A model generated the notes under the pieces. The model was not told the origin of the DNA. It saw only the letters and a program-made list of their open reading frames with translations, and made no database searches. Of a stretch of DNA of 64,000 nucleotides, positions 1-11,346 are shown one piece after another (position 1 is the stretch's first letter; every line of letters starts with the position of its first letter). The DNA is from Streptococcus phocae (GTDB lineage: Bacteria > Bacillota > Bacilli > Lactobacillales > Streptococcaceae), in NCBI RefSeq assembly GCF_001302265.1, contig NZ_LHQM01000003.1, positions 1-64,000 of the forward strand, read 5' to 3'. The position numbers were made by a program, and so were the translations under genes.

Positions 1-34
1 TTTCTTTTTTTTAATTATTGCTAATGCTTGATGC

Positions 35-1411
35 TTATTTTCCAAGGCAAAATTGGCTAAAGAGTTGTGTAATCAATTCATCAGGAGCAGCATCACCTGT
101 GATTTCTCCTAGAATTTCCCAAGTTCTGGTTAAATCAACTTGAAGCAAATCAACTGGCATGCCTAGTTCTAGTCCTTCATTAACAGCTTGTAGACTTTGC
201 ACAGCTTTTTCAATTAAAGCGATGTGTCGACTGTTTGACAAATAGGTAGCATCTTGCTCCACAAGACCAGCGTTATCAAAAAAGAGTTGATTGATACGGT
301 CCTCGATGAGGTCGATGTTTTGATTGTGCAAGACAGAGATAGGAATCACATCGTCAGGTAGTTGTTCACGTTCTATGACTTGTTCCAAGTCTGTTTTATT
401 GAGCAAGATGATGCGATTGCTTGCTTGGCTGAGTGTCAGTAGGGTGCGATCTTGTTCCGTTAATTTTTCAGAAGCATTGAGCACAAGCAGTACCAAATCA
501 GCTTCTTGGAGAGCCTTTTTAGAGCGCTCAACACCAATTTTTTCAACCACGTCATCCGTATCACGAATACCAGCAGTGTCGACAAGTTTTAGAGGAACGC
601 CATTGATGTTGACGTATTCTTCAATGACATCACGCGTTGTGCCAGCGATGTCTGTGACGATGGCTTTTTCCTCTCTTAGGAGGTTGTTTAGCAAGCTTGA
701 TTTTCCAACATTAGGGCGGCCAATAATGGCTGTTGAGAGACCGTCACGTAAAATTTTACCACGTTTGGCTGTTTTTAGGAGGGTTTCTAGCAGGCTTTGA
801 AACTCGATTGTTTTTTCTCGCATCAGAGCGGTGGTCATTTCTTCCACATCATCATATTCAGGGTAGTCGATATTGACCTCAACTTGAGCCAGTGTTTTTA
901 GTATTTCCTGACGGGTATTGTTAATCAGTTGAGACAAAGATCCCTCGAGCTGTTTAACAGCGATATTCATGGCTTTATCTGTTTTTGCACGAATCAAGTC
1001 CATGACGGCTTCAGCCTGGGTCAAATCCACACGGCCATTTAAAAAAGCACGCTTGGTAAATTCACCAGGTTCCGCCATACGGGCACCTTGTTTCAGGAGA
1101 CGTTGTAAAATGTCATTAGTGACAGCGATACCACCATGCGTGTTGATTTCAACCACGTTTTCTCTGGTAAATGTTTTTGGTGCTAGCATCACAGACACCA
1201 TGACTTCGTCAACGATATTTTGGGTTTTAGGGTCGATGATATGACCGTAATTAATGGTGTGTGAAGCGACCTGGCTGAGATTTTTTCCTTTAAAAATAGA
1301 TTGGGCAATGGGGATTGCATCTGTTCCAGATAAACGAACAATGCCGATAGCCCCTTCACCGAGAGGGGTTGAGATGGCAGCAATAGTATCAAATTCTTTA
1401 GTTATACTCAT
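35..1411 (-). CDS. mnmE: tRNA uridine-5-carboxymethylaminomethyl modification GTPase MnmE
   Basis: With MnmG this GTPase modifies the wobble uridine (C5) of several tRNAs. The 458-residue product has the N-terminal tetrahydrofolate-binding domain, then an inserted G domain with GRPNVGKS (P-loop), GTTRD, DTAG and NKTD, and ends in the family's cysteine-containing C-terminus CLGK. The reading frame is open up to a TTG at 1447, but the family begins [10 protein letters not shown], so I place the start at the ATG at 1411, preceded by AGAGGA at short spacing. It is transcribed away from rpiA. The gene looks intact and ordinary. Confidence 0.96.
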   Translation of the reverse strand: MSITKEFDTIAAISTPLGEGAIGIVRLSGTDAIPIAQSIFKGKNLSQVASHTINYGHIIDPKTQNIVDEVMVSVMLAPKTFTRENVVEINTHGGIAVTNDILQRLLKQGARMAEPGEFTKRAFLNGRVDLTQAEAVMDLIRAKTDKAMNIAVKQLEGSLSQLINNTRQEILKTLAQVEVNIDYPEYDDVEEMTTALMREKTIEFQSLLETLLKTAKRGKILRDGLSTAIIGRPNVGKSSLLNNLLREEKAIVTDIAGTTRDVIEEYVNINGVPLKLVDTAGIRDTDDVVEKIGVERSKKALQEADLVLLVLNASEKLTEQDRTLLTLSQASNRIILLNKTDLEQVIEREQLPDDVIPISVLHNQNIDLIEDRINQLFFDNAGLVEQDATYLSNSRHIALIEKAVQSLQAVNEGLELGMPVDLLQVDLTRTWEILGEITGDAAPDELITQLFSQFCLGK

Positions 1412-1510
1412 GTCCTCTATTTTAGAATAAGTTAAGTGATAAAGCAAGGCATTACCATTTCAAACCGAGCTTCTACTGGGCGAATTCCTTTGAGAAGTAA
1501 GATATTTTCA

Positions 1511-1539
1511 TTAACAAGTGGGCGCTTTCATGGTATAAT
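1511..1539 (+). promoter_or_regulatory. rpiA promoter
   Basis: TTAACA (1511-1516), a 17-bp spacer and TATAAT (1534-1539), with TG one base before the -10 (extended -10). It lies 36 bp before the rpiA start. Confidence 0.75.
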
Positions 1540-1575
1540 AAGGTGCTAGGAATCACTATTATTACAGGAGGCATC

Positions 1576-2265
1576 ATGGAAGCACTTAAAAAACTTGCCG
1601 GCGTAACTGCTGCGCAATACGTAACAAATGGGATGACCATCGGACTTGGGACTGGCTCAACAGCCTATTATTTTGTCGAAGAAATCGGCCGTCGGATAGC
1701 CGAAGAAGGCCTACAAGTCGTTGGTGTGACAACATCTAGTGTGACAAGTAAGCAAGCGCAAAGCTTGGGGATTCCGCTAAAATCTGTCGATGACATCGAT
1801 AGTATTGATCTGACCGTTGATGGTGCTGATGAGGTTGACCAAGCCTTTAATGGCATCAAAGGTGGAGGCGCAGCCTTGCTGATGGAAAAAATTGTTGCCA
1901 CACCAACTAAAGAATACATCTGGGTGGTAGACGAGTCCAAACTGGTTGAGCACCTAGGCGCATTTAAGTTACCTGTCGAGGTTGTCCAATACGGTGCCGA
2001 AAGATTACTCCGCGTCTTTGACAAGGCAGGCTATAAGCCATCGTTTCGAATGGCAAATGGCCAAAAGCTGGTTACTGACATGAAAAACTTTATCATTGAC
2101 CTCGATTTAGGCTGTATTGAAAAGCCCGTTGAGTTTGCACAGATGCTTGATGAAACCGTCGGCGTTGTTGAGCACGGTCTTTTTAATGGCATGGTTGATA
2201 AGGTGATTGTTGCTGGTAAAGACGGGGTCAAAGTCCTTGAATCAGCAAAATCAAAACATTTCTAG
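1576..2265 (+). CDS. rpiA: Ribose-5-phosphate isomerase A
   Basis: RpiA interconverts ribulose-5-phosphate and ribose-5-phosphate in the non-oxidative pentose phosphate pathway. The 229-residue protein has the [16 protein letters not shown] phosphate-binding loop, the DGADEVD acidic motif with catalytic aspartates, and the KGGGAALL loop. The start is the ATG at 1576, four bases after a consensus AGGAGG; the open frame upstream to 1543 has no better signal. It heads a run with deoB, punA and deoD, so ribose phosphate from nucleoside breakdown can enter central metabolism. Confidence 0.96.
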   Translation: MEALKKLAGVTAAQYVTNGMTIGLGTGSTAYYFVEEIGRRIAEEGLQVVGVTTSSVTSKQAQSLGIPLKSVDDIDSIDLTVDGADEVDQAFNGIKGGGAALLMEKIVATPTKEYIWVVDESKLVEHLGAFKLPVEVVQYGAERLLRVFDKAGYKPSFRMANGQKLVTDMKNFIIDLDLGCIEKPVEFAQMLDETVGVVEHGLFNGMVDKVIVAGKDGVKVLESAKSKHF

Positions 2266-2327
2266 CACTAACATTATTATATAGGTTTTAGGGAGCCAAC
2301 CGTAACCTCCCTTAGATTGGAGACATT

Positions 2328-3539
2328 ATGTCAACATTTAATCGTATTCACTTAGTTGTTTTAGACTCAGTTGGAATCGGAGCAGCACCAGACGCTAATG
2401 AGTTCTTTAACGCTGGTGTAGCCGATACAGATTCTGACACACTGGGCCATATTTCAGAAACCGTTGGATTAACTGTTCCGAATATGGCAAAAATCGGACT
2501 TGGCAACATTCCACGTCCAGTACCACTAAAGACTGTTCCAAAAGAAGAGAACCCAACAGGTTATGTCACTAAACTCGAAGAAGTATCCCTAGGTAAGGAT
2601 ACCATGACGGGTCACTGGGAAATTATGGGCTTGAAGATTACCGAGCCATTTGATACTTTCTGGGATGGTTTTCCTGAAGAAATCATTACGAAAATTGAAG
2701 AATTTTCAGGGCGCAAAGTCATTCGTGAAGCTAATAAGCCGTATTCTGGTACAGCAGTTATCGCAGACTTTGGTCCACGTCAAATGGAAACTGGCGAATT
2801 AATCGTTTACACTTCAGCTGACCCAGTGCTTCAAATCGCAGCGCATGAGGACGTTATTCCTTTAGAGGAATTGTACCGAATTTGTGAGTATGCGCGTTCT
2901 ATTACCATGGAACGTCCAGCTCTTCTTGGTCGTATTATTGCTCGTCCCTATGTCGGTGAGCCAGGGAACTTTACTCGTACTTCAAATCGTCATGACTACG
3001 CCTTGTCACCTTTCCAAGATACCGTTCTAAACAATCTGGCTAAGGCTGGCATTTCAACTTACGGTGTTGGTAAAATTAATGATATTTTTAACGGCTCAGG
3101 CATTACTAACGACATGGGTCACAACAAGTCCAACAGCCATGGTGTCGATACTCTGTTAAAAACATTGCAACTTCCAGAATTTACCAAGGGGTTATCTTTC
3201 ACAAACCTTGTTGACTTTGATGCTAACTTTGGTCATCGCCGTGATACAGAAGGGTATCGTGATTGCTTGCACGAATTTGACCAACGCTTACCAGAAATCA
3301 TTGCCAACCTGAAGTCAGATGACTTGTTATTAATCACCGCAGACCATGGTAACGACCCAACTTACGTTGGAACAGACCACACGCGCGAGTACATCCCATT
3401 ATTAGCTTACTCACCTTCTTTTACAGGCAGTGGTGTGATTCCAGTCGGGCATTTTGCTGACATTTCAGCAACTATTGCAGAAAACTTTGGTGTAGAAACA
3501 GCAATGATTGGTCAATCATTCTTAAGCCAATTACGTTAA
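2328..3539 (+). CDS. deoB: Phosphopentomutase
   Basis: DeoB converts (deoxy)ribose-1-phosphate to the 5-phosphate, linking nucleoside phosphorylases to the pentose phosphate pathway. The 403-residue protein is of normal length for the alkaline-phosphatase-like metalloenzyme family. It has the N-terminal metal site [14 protein letters not shown], a nucleophile-region threonine in KDTMTGHWE, and the C-terminal metal ligands DHGNDPT and GTDHTRE. A GGAG box precedes the ATG. The 62-bp gap after rpiA contains a small GGGAG/CTCCC inverted repeat but no terminator, which suggests co-transcription. Confidence 0.96.
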   Translation: MSTFNRIHLVVLDSVGIGAAPDANEFFNAGVADTDSDTLGHISETVGLTVPNMAKIGLGNIPRPVPLKTVPKEENPTGYVTKLEEVSLGKDTMTGHWEIMGLKITEPFDTFWDGFPEEIITKIEEFSGRKVIREANKPYSGTAVIADFGPRQMETGELIVYTSADPVLQIAAHEDVIPLEELYRICEYARSITMERPALLGRIIARPYVGEPGNFTRTSNRHDYALSPFQDTVLNNLAKAGISTYGVGKINDIFNGSGITNDMGHNKSNSHGVDTLLKTLQLPEFTKGLSFTNLVDFDANFGHRRDTEGYRDCLHEFDQRLPEIIANLKSDDLLLITADHGNDPTYVGTDHTREYIPLLAYSPSFTGSGVIPVGHFADISATIAENFGVETAMIGQSFLSQLR

Positions 3540-3619
3540 GTTAGCTAGTAGATGAGCTCATCAGTATTTTCTAAAAGCAATAAAACAGTTCATCAGTGTA
3601 AGTAAAAGGAGAGATATTC

Positions 3620-4429
3620 ATGTCATTAATGACTAAAATTACGGAAACAAAAGACTTCCTCGCATCAAAAGGCATTACTCAACCTGAATTTGGATTGATT
3701 CTTGGTTCAGGTTTAGGAGAGTTAGCCGAAGAAGTTGAAAACGCTATTGTAATCGACTATGCAGATATCCCAAATTGGGGGCAATCAACCGTTGTTGGTC
3801 ACGCTGGCAAACTGGTCTATGGTGATTTAGCAGGTCGCAAGGTAATGGCTTTGCAAGGTCGTTTCCATTTTTACGAAGGTAACCCTCTTGAAGTGGTGAC
3901 TTTCCCAGTTCGTGTCATGAAAGCCCTAGGCTGTCAAGGTGTTCTAGTAACTAATGCTGCAGGTGGGATTGGTTATGGCCCAGGCACGTTAATGGCTATC
4001 ACTGACCATATTAACATGACTGGTCAAAACCCACTGATTGGTGAAAATCTAGAGGAATTTGGCCCACGTTTCCCAGATATGTCAAATGCTTATACCGCAG
4101 ATTACCGATCAGTTGCGCATGCTGTAGCAGATAAATTAGGCATCAAGCTAGAAGATGGTGTTTATATTGGTGTCACAGGACCAACATATGAGACTCCAGC
4201 TGAGATTCGTGCCTTCCAAACCATGGGTGCGCATGCTGTAGGGATGTCAACAGTACCCGAGGTCATTGTGGCAGCCCATTCAGGTCTTAAAGTACTTGGT
4301 ATTTCAGCCATCACAAACTTTGCGGCTGGTTTCCAGTCAGAGTTAAACCATGAAGAAGTGGTCGAAGTGACGCAACAGATCAAAGGAAACTTTAAAGGGC
4401 TTATCAAAGCCATTCTTGCAGAACTGTAA
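3620..4429 (+). CDS. punA: Purine nucleoside phosphorylase (trimeric type)
   Basis: The 269-residue protein belongs to the trimeric PNP family, which cleaves inosine and guanosine with phosphate. Visible motifs are LGSGLGELA, GHAGKLVYG, GRFHFYEG, TNAAGGI and GPTYETPAEIRAF with MGAHAVGMSTVPE in the active-site region. An AAGGAG box stands eight bases before the ATG at 3620. It follows deoB by 80 bp with no T-tract terminator and sits in the salvage run. Confidence 0.95.
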   Translation: MSLMTKITETKDFLASKGITQPEFGLILGSGLGELAEEVENAIVIDYADIPNWGQSTVVGHAGKLVYGDLAGRKVMALQGRFHFYEGNPLEVVTFPVRVMKALGCQGVLVTNAAGGIGYGPGTLMAITDHINMTGQNPLIGENLEEFGPRFPDMSNAYTADYRSVAHAVADKLGIKLEDGVYIGVTGPTYETPAEIRAFQTMGAHAVGMSTVPEVIVAAHSGLKVLGISAITNFAAGFQSELNHEEVVEVTQQIKGNFKGLIKAILAEL

Positions 4430-4470
4430 CCTAGTCGTTAGACTAAATGCTCAAAACAAAACAGAAAGGG

Positions 4471-4542
4471 CAGAAGAGTCCTCAACTGTCACCAATGGCA
4501 AAAGGCTATGGAACATCGTTTCCATGCCTTTGGGACTCTCTG
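4471..4542 (+). promoter_or_regulatory. Long stem-loop before deoD
   Basis: The outer arms (4471-4481 and 4533-4542, CAGAAGAGTCC against GGACTCTCTG) pair with one bulge. An inner arm AAAGGC-TATGGAA (4501-4512) pairs with TTTCCATGCCTTT. No T-tract follows, so it is not a standard terminator. It ends 12 bases before the deoD ATG and occupies the place of an expected Shine-Dalgarno. Confidence 0.5.
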
Positions 4543-4554
4543 TAGTATTTAATT

Positions 4555-5268
4555 ATGTCTATTCATATTGCTGCTCAGCAAGGTCAAATCGCTGATAAAA
4601 TCTTGCTTCCGGGCGATCCATTACGCGCCAAGTTTATCGCAGAAAACTTCCTAGAAGATGCCGTTTGCTTTAACGACATCAGAGGCATGCTTGGCTATAC
4701 AGGAACTTACAAGGGACACCGTGTCTCAGTTATGGGGACTGGTATGGGCATGCCATCGATTTCTATTTATGCTCGTGAACTCATTGTTGAATATGGGGTT
4801 AAGACCTTGATTCGTGTAGGAACAGCTGGGGCTATTGATCCTGATGTGCACGTGCGTGAGCTTGTCTTAGCACAGGCAGCAGCCACCAATTCAAATATTA
4901 TCCGTAATGATTTCCCGGAATTTGACTTCCCACAAATTGCGGACTTTGGCTTGTTAGATAAGGCTTACCATATCGCAAAAGAAATGGGTGTTACGACTCA
5001 TGTCGGTAGTGTGTTATCTTCTGATGTTTTTTATTCAAACATGCCAGAACGTAACATGGCTTTGGGACGCTTAGGAGTCAAGGCTATCGAGATGGAAGCA
5101 GCTGCTCTTTATTATTTAGCTGCCCAGCACCAGGTTAAGGCTCTTGGAATCATGACAATTTCTGATAATTTAAACGATCCAACAGAAGATACCACAGCAG
5201 AAGAGCGCCAAACCACTTTCACAGATATGATGAAGGTCGGACTGGAAACTTTGATTGCTGATGCCTAG
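4555..5268 (+). CDS. deoD: Purine nucleoside phosphorylase DeoD-type (hexameric)
   Basis: DeoD is the second purine nucleoside phosphorylase of the locus, a 237-residue hexameric-family enzyme with broader specificity that includes adenosine. It shows the [15 protein letters not shown]-terminal motif, [22 protein letters not shown], and [12 protein letters not shown] containing the ribose-binding Met-Glu pair. No clear ribosome-binding site precedes the ATG; a long stem-loop ends just upstream. Its stop overlaps the next gene's start by eight bases, indicating coupling. Confidence 0.95.
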   Translation: MSIHIAAQQGQIADKILLPGDPLRAKFIAENFLEDAVCFNDIRGMLGYTGTYKGHRVSVMGTGMGMPSISIYARELIVEYGVKTLIRVGTAGAIDPDVHVRELVLAQAAATNSNIIRNDFPEFDFPQIADFGLLDKAYHIAKEMGVTTHVGSVLSSDVFYSNMPERNMALGRLGVKAIEMEAAALYYLAAQHQVKALGIMTISDNLNDPTEDTTAEERQTTFTDMMKVGLETLIADA

Positions 5269-6058
5269 CATTGAAAAAACAATAGACATCCTTTTGGATG
5301 TCTATGCTTATAATCACGCCTATAAGATTTCTAAAGATTTGCCAGACTTTCCGCCAAAGGCTCTGTACTTGATTGAAGCATTGAAAGAAAGACGTGAATT
5401 AAATGTGACGTTTCTATTTGAACGTCAAGAACAGAGTCGCCCAATTGAGGAAGAGTATCAGGTCAACTTATTACTAAATGAGGTTAAAGCTGACGAACAA
5501 ATCGCCAATTACTTGTTGGATTTAGAGGTCAAGGTTAAAAATGGTGAAATTATTGATTTTGTACGATCAGTTTCGCCCTTATTGTATCGCCTTTTTTTGA
5601 GATTGATCAAAGGACAGATAACCTCATTTGAGACCTATGTGCACGATTCCAAAAATGACCGATATGACACCTGGAATTTCCCTGCCATGACACAGGCAAA
5701 CAATCCTATTTTCAACGCATACCTGTCAAAACGGCAGTCTCGCTATGTCACAACGGGAAGTTTGGCAGAATTACTGGTTTTGTCAGACCTTCCTCAAGAG
5801 ATTAAGGACTTGGTGGTGTCACTACGACAGTTTGAAAAATCGGTTCGCAATCCACTCGCTCACCTTATCAAGCCCTTTGATGAGGAAGAACTACATCGGA
5901 CAACGCATTTCTCTTCTCAAGCTTTTTTAGAAAGCCTCATTGGCTTAGCAACTTATTCTGGGGTTGCTTACAGCAGAGAACCGTTTTACTTTGATCAAAT
6001 CAATACCATCATCGAGCATCAAATGTCACTTGTTAAGACAACTAAAAACATGGAGTAG
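5261..6058 (+). CDS. Conserved hypothetical protein, coupled to deoD
   Basis: I do not recognise the family. The 265-residue product is soluble, largely helical and charged, with no signal peptide or membrane segment. It reads [20 protein letters not shown] at the start and has [20 protein letters not shown] toward the C-terminus. The ATG at 5261 lies inside the end of deoD (stop 5266-5268), so translation is probably coupled, and a bidirectional terminator overlaps its own stop. Context hints at a link to nucleoside metabolism, but this is only inference from position. Confidence 0.85.
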   Translation: MPSIEKTIDILLDVYAYNHAYKISKDLPDFPPKALYLIEALKERRELNVTFLFERQEQSRPIEEEYQVNLLLNEVKADEQIANYLLDLEVKVKNGEIIDFVRSVSPLLYRLFLRLIKGQITSFETYVHDSKNDRYDTWNFPAMTQANNPIFNAYLSKRQSRYVTTGSLAELLVLSDLPQEIKDLVVSLRQFEKSVRNPLAHLIKPFDEEELHRTTHFSSQAFLESLIGLATYSGVAYSREPFYFDQINTIIEHQMSLVKTTKNME

Positions 6059-6079
6059 GCTAGGCCTCTCCATGTTTTT
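6044..6079. terminator. Bidirectional terminator between the salvage run and the LysR gene
   Basis: AAAAACATGGAG (6044-6055) pairs perfectly with CTCCATGTTTTT (6068-6079). T-runs form on either strand. It serves the plus-strand gene ending at 6058 and the convergent LysR gene ending at 6079. Confidence 0.85.
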
Positions 6080-6987
6080 TAGTGATTAAAGGCAATTTCT
6101 TCACCCAGGTACTTGATGAAACGCTCTCCCATTTTAGACAAATTAGCTTTATCATGCTTGAGGTAAACAATCTCAATCTCATCAGGAACATCCAGTGGAA
6201 TGGAAACAATGTGATCACCATTGAGATTACTGTTTAAAACCCCACTAGCAACAGTATAACCATCTAAACCAATCATCAAATTAAACAAGGTGGCACGGTC
6301 GCTGACCACAATGGATTTGTGGTGTGGAATGTGAGAAATCATCTCCTCAGAGAAATAAAAAGAATTGTGAATGCCTTGGTCATAGCTTAGGTATGGAAAA
6401 TCAATCAAATCTTCTAAGGACAATTTTTCTTTGGAAGCCAGAGGATTAGATTTGCTCACAAAGATATGAGGGTGGGTCTTAAACAGAGTAGTGGCAGTCA
6501 GGTGGCTGTCTTCAAATAGTTTTGTTAGCACGTCACGATTATAGTCATTAATAAAGAGCACCCCAATTTCTGAGCGAAAATTTTTGACGTCATCAATGAT
6601 TTCCCAGGTCCTTGTCTCGCGCAAAAATAGCTCGTACTGTGTCATATCTGTTCGTTTAAGCAATGATACAAAGGAATTTACCACAAAAGCATAGTGTTGT
6701 GAGGAGACGCTAAACAGCTCACGACTGGCATTGTTGTTTTTATAGCGGTCTTCTAAAAGCGAGGTTTGTTCGATGATTTGCCGAGCATAGGATAAAAATT
6801 CGACCCCATCCTTGGTTAGTGTGATGCCTTTAGGATTGCGGTTAAAAATAGTAATGCCCATCTCTTTTTCCAAATCCTTCACGGCATTGGACAGGCTGGG
6901 TTGTGTGATGAATAACTGCTTAGCAGCTTCATTCATGGAGCCGCATTCGACGATTTTAATCAGGTACTGTAGTTGTTGAATTCTCAT
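6079..6987 (-). CDS. mtaR: LysR-family regulator, MtaR/CpsY type
   Basis: This 302-residue LysR protein has an N-terminal winged helix-turn-helix (MRIQQLQYLIKIVECGSMNEAAKQLF..PSLSNAVKDLE) and a C-terminal effector-binding domain. The N-terminus resembles the streptococcal MtaR/CpsY regulators, which control methionine transport and affect survival against host defence. I take the ATG at 6987; a GTG two codons upstream is also possible. It is convergent with the preceding gene and divergent from a hypothetical. The MtaR assignment rests on family resemblance, and no target gene is adjacent. Confidence 0.85.
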   Translation of the reverse strand: MRIQQLQYLIKIVECGSMNEAAKQLFITQPSLSNAVKDLEKEMGITIFNRNPKGITLTKDGVEFLSYARQIIEQTSLLEDRYKNNNASRELFSVSSQHYAFVVNSFVSLLKRTDMTQYELFLRETRTWEIIDDVKNFRSEIGVLFINDYNRDVLTKLFEDSHLTATTLFKTHPHIFVSKSNPLASKEKLSLEDLIDFPYLSYDQGIHNSFYFSEEMISHIPHHKSIVVSDRATLFNLMIGLDGYTVASGVLNSNLNGDHIVSIPLDVPDEIEIVYLKHDKANLSKMGERFIKYLGEEIAFNH

Positions 6988-7074
6988 ACCCACAGTCTAT
7001 CCCAAACAGTCCAAAGAATCAAGTATCTTCTGTGATAAGGCTTTTTTTATTGATGAGAGAATTGTTGCATTTGA

Positions 7075-7103
7075 TTGCCCTTTTAATTTTCTTGTGCTAT
7101 ATT
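7075..7103 (+). promoter_or_regulatory. Promoter of the 178-aa hypothetical
   Basis: TTGCCC (7075-7080), a 17-bp spacer and TATATT (7098-7103), with an extended TG motif before the -10. Confidence 0.6.
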
Positions 7104-7151
7104 AGTAGTATGTGTAGATATGAATAGAGTGAAACAAAAGGTGGTGGTCGC

Positions 7152-7688
7152 GTGAATGTCGCTGAAAAAAGTAGTCATCAAAAATTAATCCAGAAATTAT
7201 TAGTCAGTATTCACTATTTGACCTTATTTAGAAATGAGTTGGTGCTCGTTGAGAAAACTCCGTCTATTTTAGGGAGTGATTTTCCTGCTCATTTGGTACA
7301 GATAGAGCTGACAGATATGGTCGAGATGGTTGATGCCTTGCACAAGCAACAACGCCTGATTGAATCGACCTTTTGGTATGAGGAGTCGGCCTTTAAACTC
7401 ATGAATAAAACCTTGAATATTGTGGACAACTGGATCAAAGGGGTCGATGACCTGATTTTGCTTTGCCAGTCAAAAGAAGTGTTCCAAGCCATTTTAGGAG
7501 ATAAAAGAATTCGTGTGTTTGGTGTTTTGATTGATGTCTTTTCGTCATTAAAAATCATTGTCATGTCATTGAAAGAAATGCCGCTTCCAAAAACGCTATC
7601 TCATCATATTGATAAGGTAAATGCTGAGGAAGAATCCTTCATGGTACAGTACAATGAGATGAAAAAAGCCTCCCTAGATTCTATTTAG
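7152..7688 (+). CDS. Hypothetical helical protein upstream of pyrK
   Basis: This is a 178-residue soluble protein with predicted helices throughout and no motif I recognise. The start is a GTG at 7152 after a purine-rich AGGTGGTGG; the ATG at 7156 is in another frame. It has its own promoter and stops just before the pyrK promoter, so it is probably not part of the pyr unit. Codon use looks like its neighbours. Function unknown. Confidence 0.75.
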   Translation: MNVAEKSSHQKLIQKLLVSIHYLTLFRNELVLVEKTPSILGSDFPAHLVQIELTDMVEMVDALHKQQRLIESTFWYEESAFKLMNKTLNIVDNWIKGVDDLILLCQSKEVFQAILGDKRIRVFGVLIDVFSSLKIIVMSLKEMPLPKTLSHHIDKVNAEEESFMVQYNEMKKASLDSI

Positions 7689-7692
7689 ACCA

Positions 7693-7721
7693 TTGACAGC
7701 GGTCCTTAAAAAGAGTAAAAT
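7693..7721 (+). promoter_or_regulatory. pyrK-pyrDb promoter
   Basis: TTGACA (7693-7698), a 17-bp spacer and TAAAAT (7716-7721), immediately before the PyrR attenuator. The first bases overlap the tail of the upstream hypothetical gene's intergenic region. Confidence 0.8.
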
Positions 7722-7740
7722 GAAAATCAAAAAAATAAAA

Positions 7741-7844
7741 CCTTTAATTGAGTCCAGAGAGGCTAAAAAGGGTGTTCCAAAAAAGGTGTGAATCATTCTG
7801 CCTATATTTTGTCGTACCTCACCCTCTTTGGGTGAGGTTTTTTT
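7741..7844 (+). promoter_or_regulatory. PyrR-binding attenuator of pyrK-pyrDb
   Basis: AGTCCAGAGAGGCT at 7751-7764 matches the conserved PyrR-binding anti-antiterminator loop of Firmicutes pyr leaders. An intrinsic terminator follows at 7816-7844, ACCTCACCC pairing with GGGTGAGGT and then a T-run. In known systems uridine-nucleotide-bound PyrR stabilises the loop and favours termination. The pyrR gene itself is not in the window. Confidence 0.92.
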
Positions 7845-7853
7845 GGAGGGTCT

Positions 7854-9586
<1,733 letters not shown>

Positions 9587-9605
9587 CCTTCTTGAAAGAA
9601 AGCCT

Positions 9606-9634
9606 TTGACACGGTCCATAAAAAAAGTTATAAT
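9606..9634 (+). promoter_or_regulatory. pyrF-pyrE promoter
   Basis: TTGACA (9606-9611), a 17-bp spacer and TATAAT (9629-9634). This perfect -10 shows that pyrF-pyrE can be transcribed independently of pyrK-pyrDb. Confidence 0.85.
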
Positions 9635-9650
9635 GGTTAAAATTTAGTTA

Positions 9651-9753
9651 CCTTTAAGTGAGTCCAGAGAGGCGAACAAGGTCCGCAAGTAAAGTAGAGG
9701 GGAATGCCCTCTTAATTTCGTGTAGCCTCGCTTCTTTGGAAGTGGGGTTTTTT
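9651..9753 (+). promoter_or_regulatory. PyrR-binding attenuator of pyrF-pyrE
   Basis: AGTCCAGAGAGGCG at 9661-9674 repeats the PyrR loop of the pyrK leader, and the flanking CCTTTAA..G is also shared. The terminator at 9726-9753 pairs CCTCGCTTC with GAAGTGGGG over nine pairs with two wobbles, then TTTTTT. Confidence 0.92.
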
Positions 9754-9799
9754 AGTTGCTTAGACGCTTATTTCTAAGCCAAATGAGAAAGGATTGATT

Positions 9800-10522
9800 A
9801 TGCGTGAACCAAGGCCAATTATTGCTTTAGATTTTCCATCAGCAGCTGATGTCAAGACGTTTTTAGCACGATTTCCAGAGACCGAATCCTTGTATGTCAA
9901 AATTGGGATGGAACTCTATTATTCAGAAGGTCCAAGCATCGTGCAGTATGTCAAGTCATTAGGGCATCAGATCTTTTTAGACTTGAAACTGCATGATATT
10001 CCCAATACCGTTGCTTCAGCCATGAACGTTTTAGGGAGATTGGGCATTGACATGACCACTGTTCAGGCGGCAGGAGGTATCGATATGATGAAGGCGGCGC
10101 GACAAGGTCTCGGAAATGGTCCCACCTTGATTGCGGTGACCCAGCTAACCTCAACTAGCCAAGAGCAGATGCAAAAGGAACAAAATATCCAGTCCACCCT
10201 TTTAGAATCCGTCGTGCATTATGCTAAATGTGCTGTCGAGGCTGGCTTAGATGGCGTGGTGTGCTCAGCCCAAGAAGTAGAAGCCATCAAACTAGCAACC
10301 TCTTCTGACTTTGTCTGCTTAACACCAGGTATTCGCCCAAAAGGCACAGCAGTTGGCGACCAAAAGCGTGTGATGAGCCCTAGTCAGGCTAGGGCAATTG
10401 GGAGTGATTACATTGTTGTTGGTCGCCCTATCACACAAGCACTTGATCCGTTGTCAGCCTACCAAGCCATTAAGGCAGAATGGAATGCATCCCCTACCCA
10501 ACACACCCTATCACAGAAATAA
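9800..10522 (+). CDS. pyrF: Orotidine 5'-phosphate decarboxylase
   Basis: PyrF makes UMP from OMP. The 240-residue barrel protein has the catalytic motif [11 protein letters not shown] with its Asp-Lys-Asp arrangement, an [10 protein letters not shown] start and the phosphate-binding TPGIRPKG and IVVGRPIT loops. Start at the ATG at 9800 after AAAGGA. The C-terminal tail beyond the barrel ([12 protein letters not shown]) seems slightly longer than I expect for the family. pyrE starts 14 bases after its stop. Confidence 0.97.
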   Translation: MREPRPIIALDFPSAADVKTFLARFPETESLYVKIGMELYYSEGPSIVQYVKSLGHQIFLDLKLHDIPNTVASAMNVLGRLGIDMTTVQAAGGIDMMKAARQGLGNGPTLIAVTQLTSTSQEQMQKEQNIQSTLLESVVHYAKCAVEAGLDGVVCSAQEVEAIKLATSSDFVCLTPGIRPKGTAVGDQKRVMSPSQARAIGSDYIVVGRPITQALDPLSAYQAIKAEWNASPTQHTLSQK

Positions 10523-10535
10523 AGAGAGGTTTCCT

Positions 10536-11165
10536 ATGACTTTAGCCAAACACATTGCATCAGATTTACTAGACATTCAGGCTGTTTACTTAAAACCAGA
10601 AGCTCCATTTACTTGGGCGTCAGGGATTCAGTCTCCCATATATACAGATAATCGGATCACCTTGTCTTATCCTAAGACAAGAACACTTATTGAAAATGGA
10701 TTTGTTGAGCTCATACAGTCAAGTTTCCCAGAAGTTGAGGTGATTGCAGGAACAGCAACAGCAGGTATTCCCCATGGGGCTATTATAGCTGATAAGATGG
10801 CTTTGCCATTTGCTTATATCCGTAGCAAGCCAAAAGACCACGGAGCTGGTAACCAAATAGAAGGGCGTGTGCTCAAGGGACAAAAAATGGTTATCGTTGA
10901 GGATTTAATCTCCACAGGAGGTTCTGTACTTGCAGCAGCTTCAGCAGCTAGACGAGAGGGGGCAGAGGTCCTTGGGGTAGTAGCTATTTTCACCTATGAA
11001 TTGCCACAGGCTCTGTCTAATTTTGAAAACGCTGATGTCACCTTGCACACGTTAACCGATTACTCGACCCTAATCACCGTGGCTAAAGCCCAAGGCTATA
11101 TTGATGATGATGGATTGACCTTGTTGCAAAAGTTTAAAGAAAATCAAGCTGACTGGCAACAGTAG
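10536..11165 (+). CDS. pyrE: Orotate phosphoribosyltransferase
   Basis: PyrE joins orotate and PRPP to form OMP. The 209-residue protein has the PRPP-binding loop [15 protein letters not shown] and the catalytic flexible-loop region [16 protein letters not shown] start it at the ATG at 10536 after AAAGAGAGG; the frame is open further upstream but that part overlaps pyrF. No convincing T-tract terminator follows; a hairpin AACCG..CGGTT lies at 11271-11301. Confidence 0.97.
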   Translation: MTLAKHIASDLLDIQAVYLKPEAPFTWASGIQSPIYTDNRITLSYPKTRTLIENGFVELIQSSFPEVEVIAGTATAGIPHGAIIADKMALPFAYIRSKPKDHGAGNQIEGRVLKGQKMVIVEDLISTGGSVLAAASAARREGAEVLGVVAIFTYELPQALSNFENADVTLHTLTDYSTLITVAKAQGYIDDDGLTLLQKFKENQADWQQ

Positions 11166-11346
11166 TAAGCCAGCAACCAGGAGCGTACAATTTTTGGTTA
11201 GCAAAAAGCTTTCTCATTCGATATTTTAGCTCTTTTATGATTAAATAAAAGAAAACTATCTCGCCTAAAAAACCGATTTGAGTTTGTCTCAACTAACGGT
11301 TAGCAGGTTACCTTATAAATCTAGCGCGTGATTAGAAAGTATTGAT

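Noticed and set aside
324-800. Long plus-strand open frame inside mnmE
   Set aside because: It is the complement of a well-conserved gene, has a low-complexity Ser/Arg-rich translation and no ribosome site or motif.
1412-1447. N-terminal extension of MnmE from the TTG at 1447
   Set aside because: The family starts [10 protein letters not shown], and the extension has no ribosome site.
3540-3619. Palindrome GATGAGCTCATC and repeated CATCAGT between deoB and punA
   Set aside because: Short and isolated, with no T-run or known operator form; likely chance.
11271-11301. AACCG..CGGTT hairpin after pyrE as a terminator
   Set aside because: No T-run follows and the stem is interrupted, so its role is unclear.
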